Shown: positions 1-60,479 of the stretch, piece by piece
Position numbering within the stretch: the first letter of the stretch is position 1
How the letters are laid out: the number at the start of each line of letters is the position of its first letter
Assembly: GCF_021462225.1 (NCBI RefSeq)
Contig: NC_061800.1
Coordinates: forward strand, 6,706,501-6,770,500
Reading direction: 5' to 3'
From: Girardinichthys multiradiatus
Taxonomy: Eukaryota; Chordata; Actinopteri; Cyprinodontiformes; Goodeidae
Length of the DNA: 64,000 bases
Translations under genes and position numbers: made by a program
Notes under the pieces: generated by a model
The model's input: only the letters and a program-made list of their open reading frames with translations
The model's database searches: none
Told to the model about the DNA's origin: nothing

Positions 1-877
1 CCGCCTTCAGGATACAATGTTTGAACCATTGGATGCACATGGTCCTCAAGAATGGTTCGGTAGTCCTCGGCAGTGACGTGCCCATCTAGCACAAGTATTG
101 GGCCAAGGGAATGCCATGATATGGCAGCCCAAACCATCACTGATCCACCTCCATGCTTCACTCTGGGCATGCAACAGTCTGGGTGGTACGCTTCTTTGGG
201 GCTTCTCCACACCGTAACTCTCCCAGATGTGGGGAAAACAGTAAAGGTGGGCTCATCAGAGAACAATACATGTTTCACATTGTCCACAGCACAAGATTTG
301 CGCTCCATTGAAACCAACGTTTGGCATTGGCATGAGTTTGGCTATAGCAGCCCGGTGTATATTGACCCTCTGGAGCTTCCGACGGACAGTTCTGGTGGAA
401 ACAGGAGAGTTGAGGTGCACATTTAATTCTGTCGTGATTTGGGCAGCCGTGGTTTTATGTTCTTTGGATACAATCCGGGTTAGCACCTGAACATCCCTTT
501 CAGACAGCTTCCTCTTGCGTCCACAGTTAATCTTGTTGGATGTGGTTCGTCCTTCTTGGTGGTATGCTGACATTACCCTGGATACCGTGGCTCTTGATAC
601 ATCACAAAGACTTGCTGTCTTGGTCACAGATGCGCCAGCAAGACGTGCACCAACAATTTGTCCTCTTTTGAACTCTGGTATGTCAGCCATAATGTTGTGT
701 GCATTTCAATATTTTGAGCAAACCTGTGCTCTTACCCTGCTAATTGAACCTTCACACTCTGCTCTTACTGGTGCAATGTGCAATCAATGAAGACTGGCTA
801 CCAGGCTGGTCCAGTTTAGCCATGAAACCTCCCACACTAAAATGACAGGTGTTTCAGTTTCATTGTCCAACCCCCTG
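1..877 (-). mobile_element. Tc1-like transposon (family 1), copy A, truncated by window edge
   Basis: The right terminal repeat ends at 877 (..CAACCCCCTG) and is followed by a TA at 878-879. Minus-strand transposase pieces are recognisable: MADIPEFKRGQIVG, CDVSRATVSRVM, GRKRKLSERD, NSPVSTRTVRR. Compared with copies B and C it has small deletions near 307-340 that shift the frame (IAKLMPMPN instead of IAKPLVTHANAK). The rest of the element lies left of the window. Confidence 0.9.
256..690 (-). pseudogene. Tc1-like transposase fragment (copy A)
   Basis: The N-terminal helix-turn-helix region of a Tc1 transposase reads from an ATG at 690 (MADIPEFKRG). The frame is lost after about residue 115 by small deletions relative to copies B and C. 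The DDE catalytic half is present only in other frames (for example the KHGGGSVMVW region near 125-170). It is non-functional. Confidence 0.85.
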
Positions 878-1109
878 TAGAAAGACCTTTATTATATTAA
901 ATAAGACAATGGAGTAAGAAGTAGTCTGGAACGCTGGAAATTCAAACAATTTCCATACTTATCCAGACTTGGAAAATAATGACATTCCAGATCTTTCCAA
1001 ACTTTTCAAGAGTGCACAGACAGAAACCCTGTGGAAACCAAGTGAAAAGACAACAAGGTATGTTATTTTGAACAGTTAAGTTATGTTATGATTCTAGGAC
1101 TAGAGGCTT

Positions 1110-1640
1110 TTGTTGACATTTGCATTTTAACATGTCCTTGTTGTTTATTTTTCTTCTATATTCAGTTAATTTCTCCATGTTTATTATTGTTAGTAAGGTG
1201 TTTTCGTATTAGTTCATTGCTTTGTGTTTTAGTTCCCTAGTTTATTTCTTGTTTATTGAGTTTATTTCCCTTAGCTTAGTGTCAGTCTTTTCCCCATGGT
1301 TGTTAATTTACTTGTGTCTTAGTTCAGCTCCCTTCGTGTTAATTAGTCTCTCTCCCTCAGCTTCCTTGCTTTCATTCTGCCACAGCTGTTCCACATCTCC
1401 GCTGATTAGCCCTTCAGACTTCTTGGTCATTTTCCACCACATGCCTCAGTATTTAAGGTACTGGTTTTTCCTTGGTGCTTGCTGGATTCTTCCATTACAC
1501 TGCCCCATATCTCTGTCTGTGCTCCATGTCCTGTTCACCTTGTTCAAGACCTGTAGGAAAAATCCTTAACCATGGTCATCCCGAGTTCCTGTTTGCATTT
1601 TGGTCCAACTCACAAACCACAAAACATGACAACTTAATAA
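1110..1640 (+). mobile_element. LTR-like remnant
   Basis: This T-rich, coding-poor stretch has phrases shared with 55770-56245 (TTGTTAGTAAGGTGTT versus CTGTTAGAAAGGTGTT; later TGCTCCATGTC) and the general look of fish Gypsy-type LTRs. Exact ends and a target duplication are not clear. The 115-aa ORF inside is hydrophobic low-complexity and not believable. Confidence 0.4.
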
Positions 1641-1791
1641 TTATTATCCTTAATAACTACTATCCTTCTCTCTGTTCTTTTTTGGCCATGCAAACTCACA
1701 ACTTTGAAGTCCCTTTCAGATATTAGATGCTAAATTTCCTTTAGTCTCAATAGGCTGAATAAAGGTGTCTACCCAACCGTTAAACACTTAC

Positions 1792-50786
<48,995 letters not shown>

Positions 50787-51535
50787 CTGCGGGGAGAAAG
50801 GACACAATGGTTTCATGAAAGCGCTATCAGAAAACAACTAAAAAATTCACTCTCACACTGAACCTGCTTCCGATATTTATTTCTGGGGAAACTGTCAAGA
50901 AAAAAAATGCCTGCTGTTTGTGTGTGAGCTGTAATTTTATGCATGGGAGTAGAGGAACAGGCCAAAACGTGGGGAAGAAAGAAGACCTATTAGCCTACTC
51001 ACACACAACAACCTCTCATTTCTCTAAAGAGGTTTAAACACACATCACTGAAGCAATGGAAGAGTAAAAAACAGAGATGGAGTGAACAGATGGAAGGGAA
51101 AAAAACGAGAGGGTAGCAACAGCTTTCAGAAGAGGAATGAACTTTGAAGTATCAGCTTTTAAACACAACAACGCTTCCAGCGTAGTACAAACACTGTGTC
51201 TTTCAGGAGGCCAGTTTGACAATCCTAAAACAGACACATCATAATATTCCCTGTGAATAATTATAATGAAAGTTTTAAAAATCTTGAGGATTGAAAGTCA
51301 TTTGAAGAGCAAGGCTTGATTATTGTAATTTTTTTGTCATTTCCATTTATCTTTGTAAAGCACTTCAACTTTTCATCATCAGCTGAAAGTAAACAGAACT
51401 AGAAAGCACAGCACTAAAATAACTTTTTAAGAATCTTAAATGAATTTTTTTTCATTGTGGCTTGTCATGTACCAAAAATGCACCCTTTAAATTTTAACCA
51501 TTTACCTCTGAGAATAACATAGAAATATAAATTGT

Positions 51536-51712
51536 CCTGGCGCATCGCTGGTGCTGTAGGGGTTAAGCGTGCAACCATGTGCAGAGGCTTTAGTCCTCGA
51601 AGCGGCTGTCCCGGGTTTAAGTCCTGGACCCGGTGACCTTTGCCAAATGTCTCCCCGTCTCTTTGCCCTCTTTCCTGTCTACCTACTAACAAAAAATAAA
51701 AAATAAAAGTCT
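51536..51712 (+). mobile_element. tRNA-derived SINE (third family)
   Basis: GTGCTGTAGGGGTTAAGCG, then B-box-like CCGGGTTTAAGTCCTGG and ACCCGGTGACCTTTGCC, ending in CCTGTCTACCTACT and an A-rich AAAAATAAAAGTC tail. A widespread fish SINE by family memory. Confidence 0.75.
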
Positions 51713-51739
51713 CTACTACCGCAAAAACAATGAATAAAT

Positions 51740-51740
<1 letters not shown>

Positions 51741-51773
<33 letters not shown>
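51741..51773. repeat. (AT)n microsatellite at the Tc1 target
   Basis: About 16 AT units immediately left of the Tc1 element at 51774, supplying its TA target. Confidence 0.95.
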
Positions 51774-51776
<3 letters not shown>

Positions 51777-53071
51777 GTCCTTCTCAAAATATTAGCATAT
51801 TGTGATAAAGTTCATTATTTTCCATAATGTCATGATGAAAATTTAACATTCATATATTTTAGATTCATTGCACACTAACTGAAATATTTCAGGTCTTTTA
51901 TTGTCTTAATACGGATGATTTTGGCATACAGCTCATGAAAACCCAAAATTCCTATCTCACAAAATTAGCATATTTCATCCGACCAATAAAAGAAAAGTGT
52001 TTTTAATACAAAAAACGTCAACCTTCAAATAATCATGTACAGTTATGCACTCAATACTTGGTCGGGAATCCTTTTGCAGAAATGACTGCTTCAATGCGGC
52101 GTGGCATGGAGGCAATCAGCCTGTGGCACTGCTGAGGTCTTATGGAGGCCCAGGATGCTTCGATAGCGGCCTTTAGCTCATCCAGAGTGTTGGGTCTTGA
52201 GTCTCTCAACGTTCTCTTCACAATATCCCACAGATTCTCTATGGGGTTCAGGTCAGGAGAGTTGGCAGGCCAATTGAGCACAGTGATACCATGGTCAGTA
52301 AACCAGTTACCAGTGGTTTTGGCACTGTGAGCAGGTGCCAGGTCGTGCTGAAAAATGAAATCTTCATCTCCATAAAGCTTTTCAGCAGATGGAAGCATGA
52401 AGTGCTCCAAAATCTCCTGATAGCTAGCTGCATTGACCCTGCCCTTGATAAAACACAGTGGACCAACACCAGCAGCTGACACGGCACCCCAGACCATCAC
52501 TGACTGTGGGTACTTGACACTGGACTTCTGGCATTTTGGCATTTCCTTCTCCCCAGTCTTCCTCCAGACTCTGGCACCTTGATTTCCGAATGACATGCAG
52601 AATTTGCTTTCATCCGAAAAAAGTACTTTGGACCACTGAGCAACATTCCAGTGCTGCTTCTCTGTAGCCCAGGTCTGGGGAATGCGGCACCTGTAGCCCA
52701 TTTCCTGCACACACCTGTGCACGGTGGCTCTGGATGTTTCTACTCCAGACTCAGTCCACTGCTTCCGCAGGTCCCCCAAGGTTTGGAATCGGCCCTTCTC
52801 CACAATCTTCCTCAGGGTCCGGTCACCTCTTCTCGTTGTGCAGCGTTTTCTGCCACACTTTTTCCTTCCCACAGACTTCCCACTGAGGTGCCTTGATACA
52901 GCAATCTGGGAACAGCCTATTCGTTCAGAAATTTCTTTCTGTGTCTTACCCTCTTGCTTGAGGGTGTCAATAGTGGCCTTCTGGACAGCAGTCAGGTCGG
53001 CAGTCTTCATCATGACATTATGGAAAATAATGAACTTTATCACAATATGCTAATATTTTGAGAAGGACCTG
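51774..53071 (-). mobile_element. Tc1-like transposon (family 2), complete
   Basis: The ends are CAGGTCCTTCTCAAAATATT and AATATTTTGAGAAGGACCTG, exact inverted repeats over at least 20 bases that extend through TTAGCATATTG. TA flanks both sides (51772-51773, 53072-53073). It is 1298 bp with one transposase ORF on the minus strand. Confidence 0.97.
52051..53013 (-). CDS. Tc1-like transposase (family 2), open reading frame uninterrupted
   Basis: 320 codons from MMKTADLTAVQ; the ORF is open further upstream (a GTG at 53043) but that part is terminal repeat, so the Met at 53013 is chosen. N-terminal paired-like helix-turn-helix: KTQKEISERIGCSQIAVSR (24-41), GRKR hook (54-57), second helix-turn-helix (about 70-105). 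Catalytic DD34E: D134 (FSDESKF), D224 (FQHDLAPAH) and E259 (SPDLNPIENLW), with 34 residues between the last two. All catalytic residues are present. Between RCRIPQ and TWATEK (about residue 113) the linker is shorter, by my recollection of the family, by roughly 15 residues, an in-frame loss that may impair it. It cuts and pastes its own ends at TA sites. Confidence 0.93.
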   Translation of the reverse strand: MMKTADLTAVQKATIDTLKQEGKTQKEISERIGCSQIAVSRHLSGKSVGRKKCGRKRCTTRRGDRTLRKIVEKGRFQTLGDLRKQWTESGVETSRATVHRCVQEMGYRCRIPQTWATEKQHWNVAQWSKVLFSDESKFCMSFGNQGARVWRKTGEKEMPKCQKSSVKYPQSVMVWGAVSAAGVGPLCFIKGRVNAASYQEILEHFMLPSAEKLYGDEDFIFQHDLAPAHSAKTTGNWFTDHGITVLNWPANSPDLNPIENLWDIVKRTLRDSRPNTLDELKAAIEASWASIRPQQCHRLIASMPRRIEAVISAKGFPTKY

Positions 53072-53081
53072 TATATCTCTA

Positions 53082-54339
53082 CAGGGGTTGGACAATGAAA
53101 CTGAAACACCTGTCATTTTAGTGTGGGAGGTTTCATGGCTAAATTGGACCAGCCTGGTAGCCAGTCTTCATTGATTGCACATTGCACCAGTAAGAGCAGA
53201 GTGTGAAGGTTCAATTAGCAGGGTAAGAGCACAGTTTTGCTCAAAATATTGAAATGCACACAACATTATGGGTGACATACCAGAGTTCAAAAGAGGACAA
53301 ATTGTTGGTGCACGTCTTGCTGGCGCATCTGTGACCAAGACAGCAAGTCTTTGTGATGTATCAAGAGCCACGGTATCCAGGGTAATGTCAGCATACCACC
53401 AAGAAGGACAAACCACATCCAACAGGATTAACTGTTGATGCAAGAGGAAGCTGTCTGAAAGGGATGTTCAGGTGCTAACCCGGATTGTATCCAAAAAACA
53501 TAAAACCACGGCTGCCCAAATCACGACAGAATTAAATGTGCACCTCAACTCTCCTGTTTCCACCAGAACTGTCCGTCGGGAGCTCCACAGGGTCAATATA
53601 CACGGCCGGGCTGCTATAGCCAAACCTTTGGTCACTCATGCCAATGCCAAACGTCGGTTTCAATGGTGCAAGGAGCGCAAATCTTGGGCTGTGGACAATG
53701 TGAAACATGTATTGTTCTCTGATGAGTCCACCTTTACTGTTTTCCCCACATCCGGGAGAGTTACGGTGTGGAGAAGCCCCAAAGAAGCATACCACCCAGA
53801 CTGTTGCATGCCCAGAGTGAAGCATGGGGGTGGATCAGTGATGGTTTGGGCTGCCATATCATGGCATTCCCTTGGCCTAATACTTGTGCTAGATGGGCGC
53901 GTCACTGCCAAGGACTACCGAACCATTCTTGAGGACCATGTGCATCCAATGGTTCAAACATTGTATCCTGAAGGCGATGCCGTGTATCAGGATGACAATG
54001 CACCAATACACACAGCAAGACTGGTGAAAGATTGGTTTGATGAACATGAAAGTGAAGTTGAGCATCTCCCATGGCCTGCACAGTCACCAGATCTAAATAT
54101 TATTGAGCCACTTTGGGGTGTTTTGGAGGAGCGAGTAAGGAAACGTTTTCCTCCACCAGTATCACGTGGTGACCTAGCCACTATCCTGCAAGAAGAATGG
54201 CTTAAAATCCCTCTTACCACAGTGCAGGACTTGTATATGTCATTCCCGAGACGAATTGACGCAAAAGGAGGCCCTACACCATACTACTAAATTATTGTGG
54301 TCTAAAACCAGGTGTTTCAGTTTCATTGTCCAACCCCTG
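53082..54339 (+). mobile_element. Tc1-like transposon (family 1), copy B, full length
   Basis: Terminal repeats CAGGGGTTGGACAATGAAAC and GTTTCATTGTCCAACCCCTG are perfect. TA lies at 53080-53081 and 54340-54341. It is 1258 bp. It is separated from the family 2 element by ten bases, including both TAs. Confidence 0.97.
53268..54290 (+). pseudogene. Tc1-like transposase, copy B, one premature stop
   Basis: It starts MGDIPEFKRGQIVG at 53268, helix-turn-helix CDVSRATVSRV, then a TGA at 53436 where copies A and C have a Gly codon (NCGRKRK). The frame is otherwise open to 54290 with FSDEST, YQDDNAPIH and SPDLNIIEPLW of the DD34E triad. Near the C-terminus (RRIDAKGG) four residues are missing relative to copy C (RRIDAVLAAKGG). 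Confidence 0.93.
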
Positions 54340-55014
54340 TATATATAAATTGTCCTTATTAGATTTAGAAATGACGTAACAAACCAAAACAAAATGCAGA
54401 AGCATTATTTAGGGAACCTATTATACAAAATTAACTTTTTGATCGTCAGAGACTATTTGGGTCTCTAATGCTTCTAACAGTCCAAATGCAAAAAACCTCA
54501 TTCAGCCATTTTCTGGCTATAAGTTTAAGTTACATTTTTTCTAGAAAACATGCGCTTTCAAAAGCTGTGTAATTGTGACATCACAATTACACTGGCACCT
54601 AGCAATGCCTGCATCTCGCCCCTGACCAGCAACTGAAGCGGACCTCCACCCTCCTGATTTTCAGTAGAGGATCACGTCTCACTGGCTGGTTTTACGTTAC
54701 AGGCGCTTTTCAATGGCTACCCTCAAAGGCAGACGTTCTGTTGGCTGCAAAGATCCACATGTGTCCATGCACATTCTCCTGCTGTTGGACAACAGTGATT
54801 CGTATTTTTGAGGGCAATGTTTCAGTCACATTGCAGAAGACAGTACTAGTTTGCGCGAATCATTTCACCATGGACTGGTCTAAAAACTCACGTCAGTACA
54901 CGGAAGGATTTACAGAAGGACAGACTGAAGAAAAAGTCAGTCCCTACTGTTCATGGCAAATCTGCAGATGACAGAAATGTAAGTACTTATTGATGTGTCT
55001 TAAGGGCAGAACAT

Positions 55015-55443
55015 AGTTGGGCGTACTGTGAGCAGCGCTGACTCTGCGAGCACTGTCCGTGGCTTGATAGTCGAGCATATTAATTTCTTATATTTCTGGT
55101 GACAAATTCTGACATTTCCCACACTTTCTGCCATGGCTTATTGGACAGGGAGGCAAAACAAATTTGCCGTGTAGCTTTGGAAAAACAAAAAGAAAAGAAG
55201 GTGGTGTTAAACGCCATTAAACCAGACTAGGGACGAAGAAGAGGAATATAATAATAGGGAGTGGCTGTGATGCTGCATGTACTCACAACCAGCAGCTAGG
55301 TGCAGCGTGTCACATATAAAACAGTTCAATGTGGAGACTTTTTCACACTGAGCAGTTTATTGTAACACCGCAGTAAGCGGGTCTAAAAATTTAGCTTTAC
55401 ATGGACTTATTTGACGAACGTCCATAGTCAAGTCACGTGACTA
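55015..55443. mobile_element. MITE-like element, copy 2 of a pair
   Basis: It shares TGAGCAGCG..GACT, TATATTTCTGGTGACAAATT, TTTCCCACACTTTCTGCCA and AAACAGTTCAATGTGGAGAC with 21447-21777. It carries about 100 extra bases (55163-55260) after GGGAGGCA that the first copy lacks. Confidence 0.65.
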
Positions 55444-55769
55444 TGTTTTGCCCTTTATAAGTTTTGGTTTTGTTTTCACGTGTACAAACTGCTGGGAGCA
55501 GCCAGATACAGCTAATTTGCATAAAAGTGACAGAGCCCTAAAACGGCTCATTTTGAAAGGAGCTAAAAAAAGGGGAAACTGAGGAGGTGAAATCTTATTA
55601 TCTGAGAAAGATTTTGTGCAAAAAATGTAATGAACATGTTTTGTATAGCCCATAGACCTATCCCAAATGTTTAAAAGGAAGTATAATATATCACCTTTAA
55701 ATAACCAAATCCACTTTTAACTCAACCACGTTATTTATCAGTTCAATTAGCTGTTGAGTGCCAGGGATA

Positions 55770-56245
55770 TATTTCTGTTACAATCCTTGGGTGTTTTGAT
55801 CATTTCTCTGTGTTCATTACTGTTAGAAAGGTGTTGCCATATAGGTTAATTCATTGAGGTTTAATTTCTTACTTATTTCTTGACTTCTGTTCTTTGTGTA
55901 TTTCTGTTTATCCTCTAGATCATTGTGGGTATATTTTTTGTAGTTTGAATTGTAGTTTCCTTTGTGTCTAGTTTAGTTCCCTCCAATTACTGACTTTCCA
56001 TCTGTTTCCCCATTTTTCTCTCCTCCACAGATGTTCCATATCCCCTGATTAGTTCACCTTCATCCAATGTCATTCTCTACACTTTCCTCTGTAAATAAGC
56101 TCTATGGTTGTCACTGTTCATCGCTGGTTCTTCCTATTAGTCTGTCGTGCTCCATGTCTTGCTCTTCTTGCAGTCTTTATTTGCTTTTTATTAAAAACTG
56201 CTTTCCGCCACTTTGGTCCTTTTATTAACCAGCAAACATCACAAA
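55770..56245 (+). mobile_element. LTR-like remnant
   Basis: T-rich with CTGTTAGAAAGGTGTT early and GCTCCATGTCTTGCTC, TTTATTAAAAACTGC late, paralleling the remnant at 1110-1640. Probably a solo LTR of the same family. The ends are not sharply defined. Confidence 0.4.
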
Positions 56246-56820
56246 TCCACTGATTAACAGGTCATAAGCAAGGTTGTACAGCTCTATGAAAATGTAAGTT
56301 TTAGCACTTTGTTGCTGTGGAACACTGGTTTTAAATACAGTCCCACGATTTCTGCACAGATAAAGATGGATGGACTTATGGAACTGAACATATAAAATCT
56401 AAATCTCTGTAAAATCATTAATGTAGGGGAAAGGGTCAATAGCCTATTGTTTAAATGTACACTTCCAGGTGACAAACAGACGTGGAAATTCACTGGTGAA
56501 CAGAATTTGTAAAAATATATTTTTACATTTTACATTTACCCCTTTTTTATCTTGGAGGGAAGCGCCCTAGCACCCGCTTTGGGCCGGCCATCACTGCACA
56601 CACCAACACACAATTACTCCAAATGGTTGATGGTTATACAAACGCAGGTTACTATAACATCAATGGGGGTTACCTACTTTAATGTTGGACTGAGTCAAGA
56701 ATTAAAGTTAGCAATTAGAATACTGTCTTGAGATATCCTTTTGTAGAGCAAAACTACCCTGGCACATGTAGGTAACCATCTTCTCAATGGGGTTACCTGA
56801 AACCCCAGTAAGTATATGTA

Positions 56821-58090
56821 CAGGGGTTGGACAATGAAACTGAAACACCTGGTTTTAGACCACAATAATTTAGTAGTATGGTGTAGGGCCTCCTTTTGCG
56901 GCCAATACAGCGTCAATTCGTCTTGGGAATGACATATACAAGTCCTGCACTGTGGTCAGAGGGATTTTAAGCCATTCTTCTTGCAGGATAGTGGCCAGGT
57001 CACTATGTGATACTGGTGGAGGAAAACGTTTCCTGACTCGCTCCTCCAAAACACCCCAAAATGGCTCAATAATATTTAGATCTGGTGACTGTGCGGGCCA
57101 TGGGAGATGTTCAACTTCACTTTCATGTTCATCAAACCAATCTTTCACCAGGCTTGCTGTGTGTATTGGTGCATTGTCATCCTGATACACAGCACTGCCT
57201 TCAGGATACAATGTTTGAACCATTGGATGCACATGGTCCTCAAGAATGGTTCGGTAGTCCTTGGCAGTGACGCGCCCATCTAGCACAAGTATTGGGCCAA
57301 GGGAATGCCATGATATGGCAGCCCAAACCATCACTGATCCACCCCCATGCTTCACTCTGGGCATGCAACAGTCCGGGTGGTATGCTTCTTTGGGGCTTCT
57401 CCACACCGAAACTCTCCCGGATGTGGGGAAAACAGTAAAGGTGGACTCATCAGAGAACAATACATGTTTCACATTGTCCACAGCCCAAGATTTGCGCTCC
57501 TTGCACCATTGAAACCGACGTTTGGCATTGGCACGAGTGACCAAAGGATTGGCTATAGCAGCCCGGCCGTGTATATTGACCCTGTGGAGCTCCCGACGGA
57601 CAGTTCTGGTGGAAACAGGAGAGTTGAGGTGCACATTTAATTCTGTCGTGATTTGGGCAGCCGTGGTTTTATGTTTTTTGGATACAATCCGGGTTAGCAC
57701 CCGAACATCCCTTTCAGACAGCTTCCTCTTGCGTCCACAGTTAATCCTGTTGGATGTGGTTCATCCTTCTTGGTGGTATGCTGACATTACCCTGGATACC
57801 GTGGCTCTTGATACATCACAAAGACTTGCTGTCTTGATCACAGATGCGCCAGCAAGACGTGCACCAACAATTTGTCCTCTTTTGAACTCTGGTATGTCAC
57901 CCATAATGTTGTGTGCATTTCAATATTTTGAGCAAAACTGTGCTCTTACCCTGCTAATTGAACCTTCACACTCTGCTCTTACTGGTGCAATGTGCAATCA
58001 ATGAAGACTGGCTACCAAGCCGGTCCAATTTAGCCATAAAACCTCCCACACTAAAATGACAGGTGTTTCAGTTTCATTATCCAACCCCTG
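56821..58090 (-). mobile_element. Tc1-like transposon (family 1), copy C, full length
   Basis: Ends CAGGGGTTGG and CCAACCCCTG, with TA at 56819-56820 and 58091-58092. It is 1270 bp, nearly identical by eye to copy B in the opposite orientation, 2.5 kb away. Confidence 0.97.
56870..57904 (-). pseudogene. Tc1-like transposase, copy C, one premature stop
   Basis: Minus-strand frame from MGDIPEFKRG at 57904 to the stop at 56870 (about 344 codons). It contains the helix-turn-helix, GRKRKLSERD, and DD34E blocks FSDEST, YQDDNAPIH and SPDLNIIEPFW. A single TGA at 57761-57763 replaces the Arg codon seen in copy A (QEGRTTSN). The C-terminus is complete (RRIDAVLAAKGGPTPYY). Confidence 0.93.
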
Positions 58091-58099
58091 TATGTACTT

Positions 58100-58990
58100 G
58101 TACTCTTACTCATCGTCTTCCCTTTATCCGGGACCGGGTCGCAGGGGGAGCAGTCTAACTCCCAGAGGATCCTAGACTTCCCTCTCTCTAGACACCTTCT
58201 CCTGCTCCACTGGGGGAAGCCCGAAGCGTTGCCAAGCCAGCTGAGAGACATCGTCCCGCCAGTGTGTCCTGGGCCATTCCCTGCGCCTCCTCCTGGTGGG
58301 ACGTGCCTCGAGCAACCGAAACAGATGCCCGAGCCACCTTAGTTGAAACCTCTCGATGTGGAGGAGCAACAGCTCTACTCCGAGCTCCTCCCGGATTGCT
58401 GAGCTCCTCACCCAATCTCTAAGGGAGTGCCGTGCCTGGCCACCTGCAGAAGAAGCTTATTTCAGCCGCTTATATTAGGGATCTCATTCTTTTGGTCATG
58501 ACACAAAGTTTATGCGCATAGATGAGGGTAGGAACGTAGACTGACTGGTACATAGGGAGCTTCCCCTTTCGGCTCAGCTGTCTCTTCACCACAGCGAACA
58601 GGCGCAGGTTGCGCATTACTGCAGCAGCCGCACCGATCCGTCTGTCGTTCTCTTGCTCCGTTCTCCCCTCACTCATGAACAAAACCCCAAGACACTTGAA
58701 CTCCACCACTTGAGCCAGGACCACCCCTTCAACCCGTAGAGGGCAAGCCACCAGTTTCTGGTCGAAAACCACTGCCTTGGAGGAGTTGATCCTCTTCCCT
58801 GCCGCTTCGCACTCGTTTGTGAACCACCTCAATGCATGCTGTTAGCCTTGGCTAGAGACAGCTTGCAGGACTACGTCATCTGCAAAAAGGAGAGACACAA
58901 TCGACTGGCCCCCAAACCAAACCCCCTCCGGGCAATGGCTGCACCTATAAATCCTGTCCATGATGGATGTTTCAAAATTATTAGAATTTC
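58100..58990 (-). mobile_element. LINE reverse transcriptase fragment
   Basis: Minus strand: LLFADDVVLQ at 58886-58875 is the catalytic FADD box. Then FTNECEAAGKRINSSKA, VEFKCLGVLF, RRIGAAAAVMR and YQSVYVPTLIYAH to about 58500. After a gap comes SSAIREELGVE, HIERFQLRWLGHLFR and WRDDVSQLAWQRFGLP to about 58180. Several frame changes. It is a C-terminal piece of a fish non-LTR retrotransposon. Confidence 0.8.
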
Positions 58991-59039
58991 TAACTCAACA
59001 AAGAGAAAGATAATTCAGTTCAACATTGAAACTAATCTC

Positions 59040-60470
59040 AGTTAAATTAGATATTATTTTACTTATCCCAAAGGGAAATTTGACATCCAGAAGGGGAGAT
59101 TAGATAAAAACTCCAATATTGAAATGCTCAACCATGTGCCTGCTTAATTTATGGTACATCTTCTCTAGTGTAAAATCATCATCATTAGCATTGTGTCTCT
59201 TCCTGTTTTTTGTGCTGAAGTTGTGTATTTGAAATGTAAAAGTCAGCATAATGTCAGGTAAAAGTGATGGTGTTGTTGAGCACATGGCCTTTTGTTAAAG
59301 AAGGAACAGAAAGATGAAGGATGACCGAGAAATAATAAGGTAGACAGACAGGTGTTTGACAAGAGAGTAGTATTTTTGATAAAAGGTAATGGGTTATCTA
59401 TCCTCTACAGCGTAAGCAGGTATGTGTCACTACAAATCAATCCTAGTGAGGAACAATACACAAAGCTATCATCATTATGGCCACCATCAACTTTCACACG
59501 CACGCATACACACGTTTGATGCAAACAGCAAATAAAGAAAGACACGGAACAGTGGACACAGCAAAGATTAAACACACACAAGCGCACACAGATGCAAACG
59601 CTCCGTGCAAGATCATTCTCTATGGGCGCATCGAGGTGAGGTGAGTCGCACACAAACATACACATGCTGAGGCTATTTATAGCTGAGGAAGGGTGCTCTG
59701 GTAGGGGAGAATTACAAACAGATGTAGAGGACTAATTCTGACATCCTGCCCACCAGCTGTGTCAACCTTAACACCAAAAACACTGCAGCGGAATACACGC
59801 TAGCAGTGGAGAGAGATCATACAGACGCACGGTTATATCGAAATGGAACGCTCTGTGTATGCATGATGAGAGGTCATCAAGGGTTGCCTGCAACTTCAAA
59901 ACATTTACTTTCTAAGGAACTGGCTTAAATAGACATTATTTTAAATGGCCTACTTTATCTTATTTTGTCTGTTTAGACTTGAGTAGTGACTATGAAGAAA
60001 AGGGAATGACTAAAGGAGAACTGGAAATGGATGGAGAGGATTTCCTAAACAGCCTGTCTACCTTTGTTTGTTTCTGTAGGTTGTAGGACCAAATTCCTTC
60101 AGTGGATTAAGGTGAAATACCTCAAAGCTGACTGCCATATAAGACGTGACCAGTTTGCCTGCTTCTACATATTATAAATCAATGTAAAGTCCAGCACCAA
60201 TGCTGTGTCCAACTAAAACAAATGTTGACAAAATGAAAGAATTCCACCAAATCAACTACAAAAATGTAAAATAAATGATTCAACTAAGCTCTTCCTCCTG
60301 CTCTCCATATTTTACCCACAGCTTTCTTTAAGAGTGTTTTGTCCTGCCATGAAGTCTGATTTGATTCAAATAATAAACTGTGTTTTCCTCCCAGGCCCTA
60401 AAAACAGCAATTATAAAGCCATTGTTATAAAGATAATCTGGCCAAGTTGCTAATGCCAGGCTGATCTCAA
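59040..60470. other. Upstream intron or 5' flank, no gene recognised
   Basis: Probably intron 1 of dgkh. 59505-59640 has CA-rich runs. The ORF at 59405-59665 reads through them (CVCVRV) and is not credible. Confidence 0.4.
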
Positions 60471-60479
60471 ATCTCCCAT

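Noticed and set aside
57261..58004. Plus-strand ORFs inside Tc1 copy C, and the equivalent minus-strand ones in copy B
   Set aside because: Antisense shadows of the transposase; identical shadows appear in every copy.
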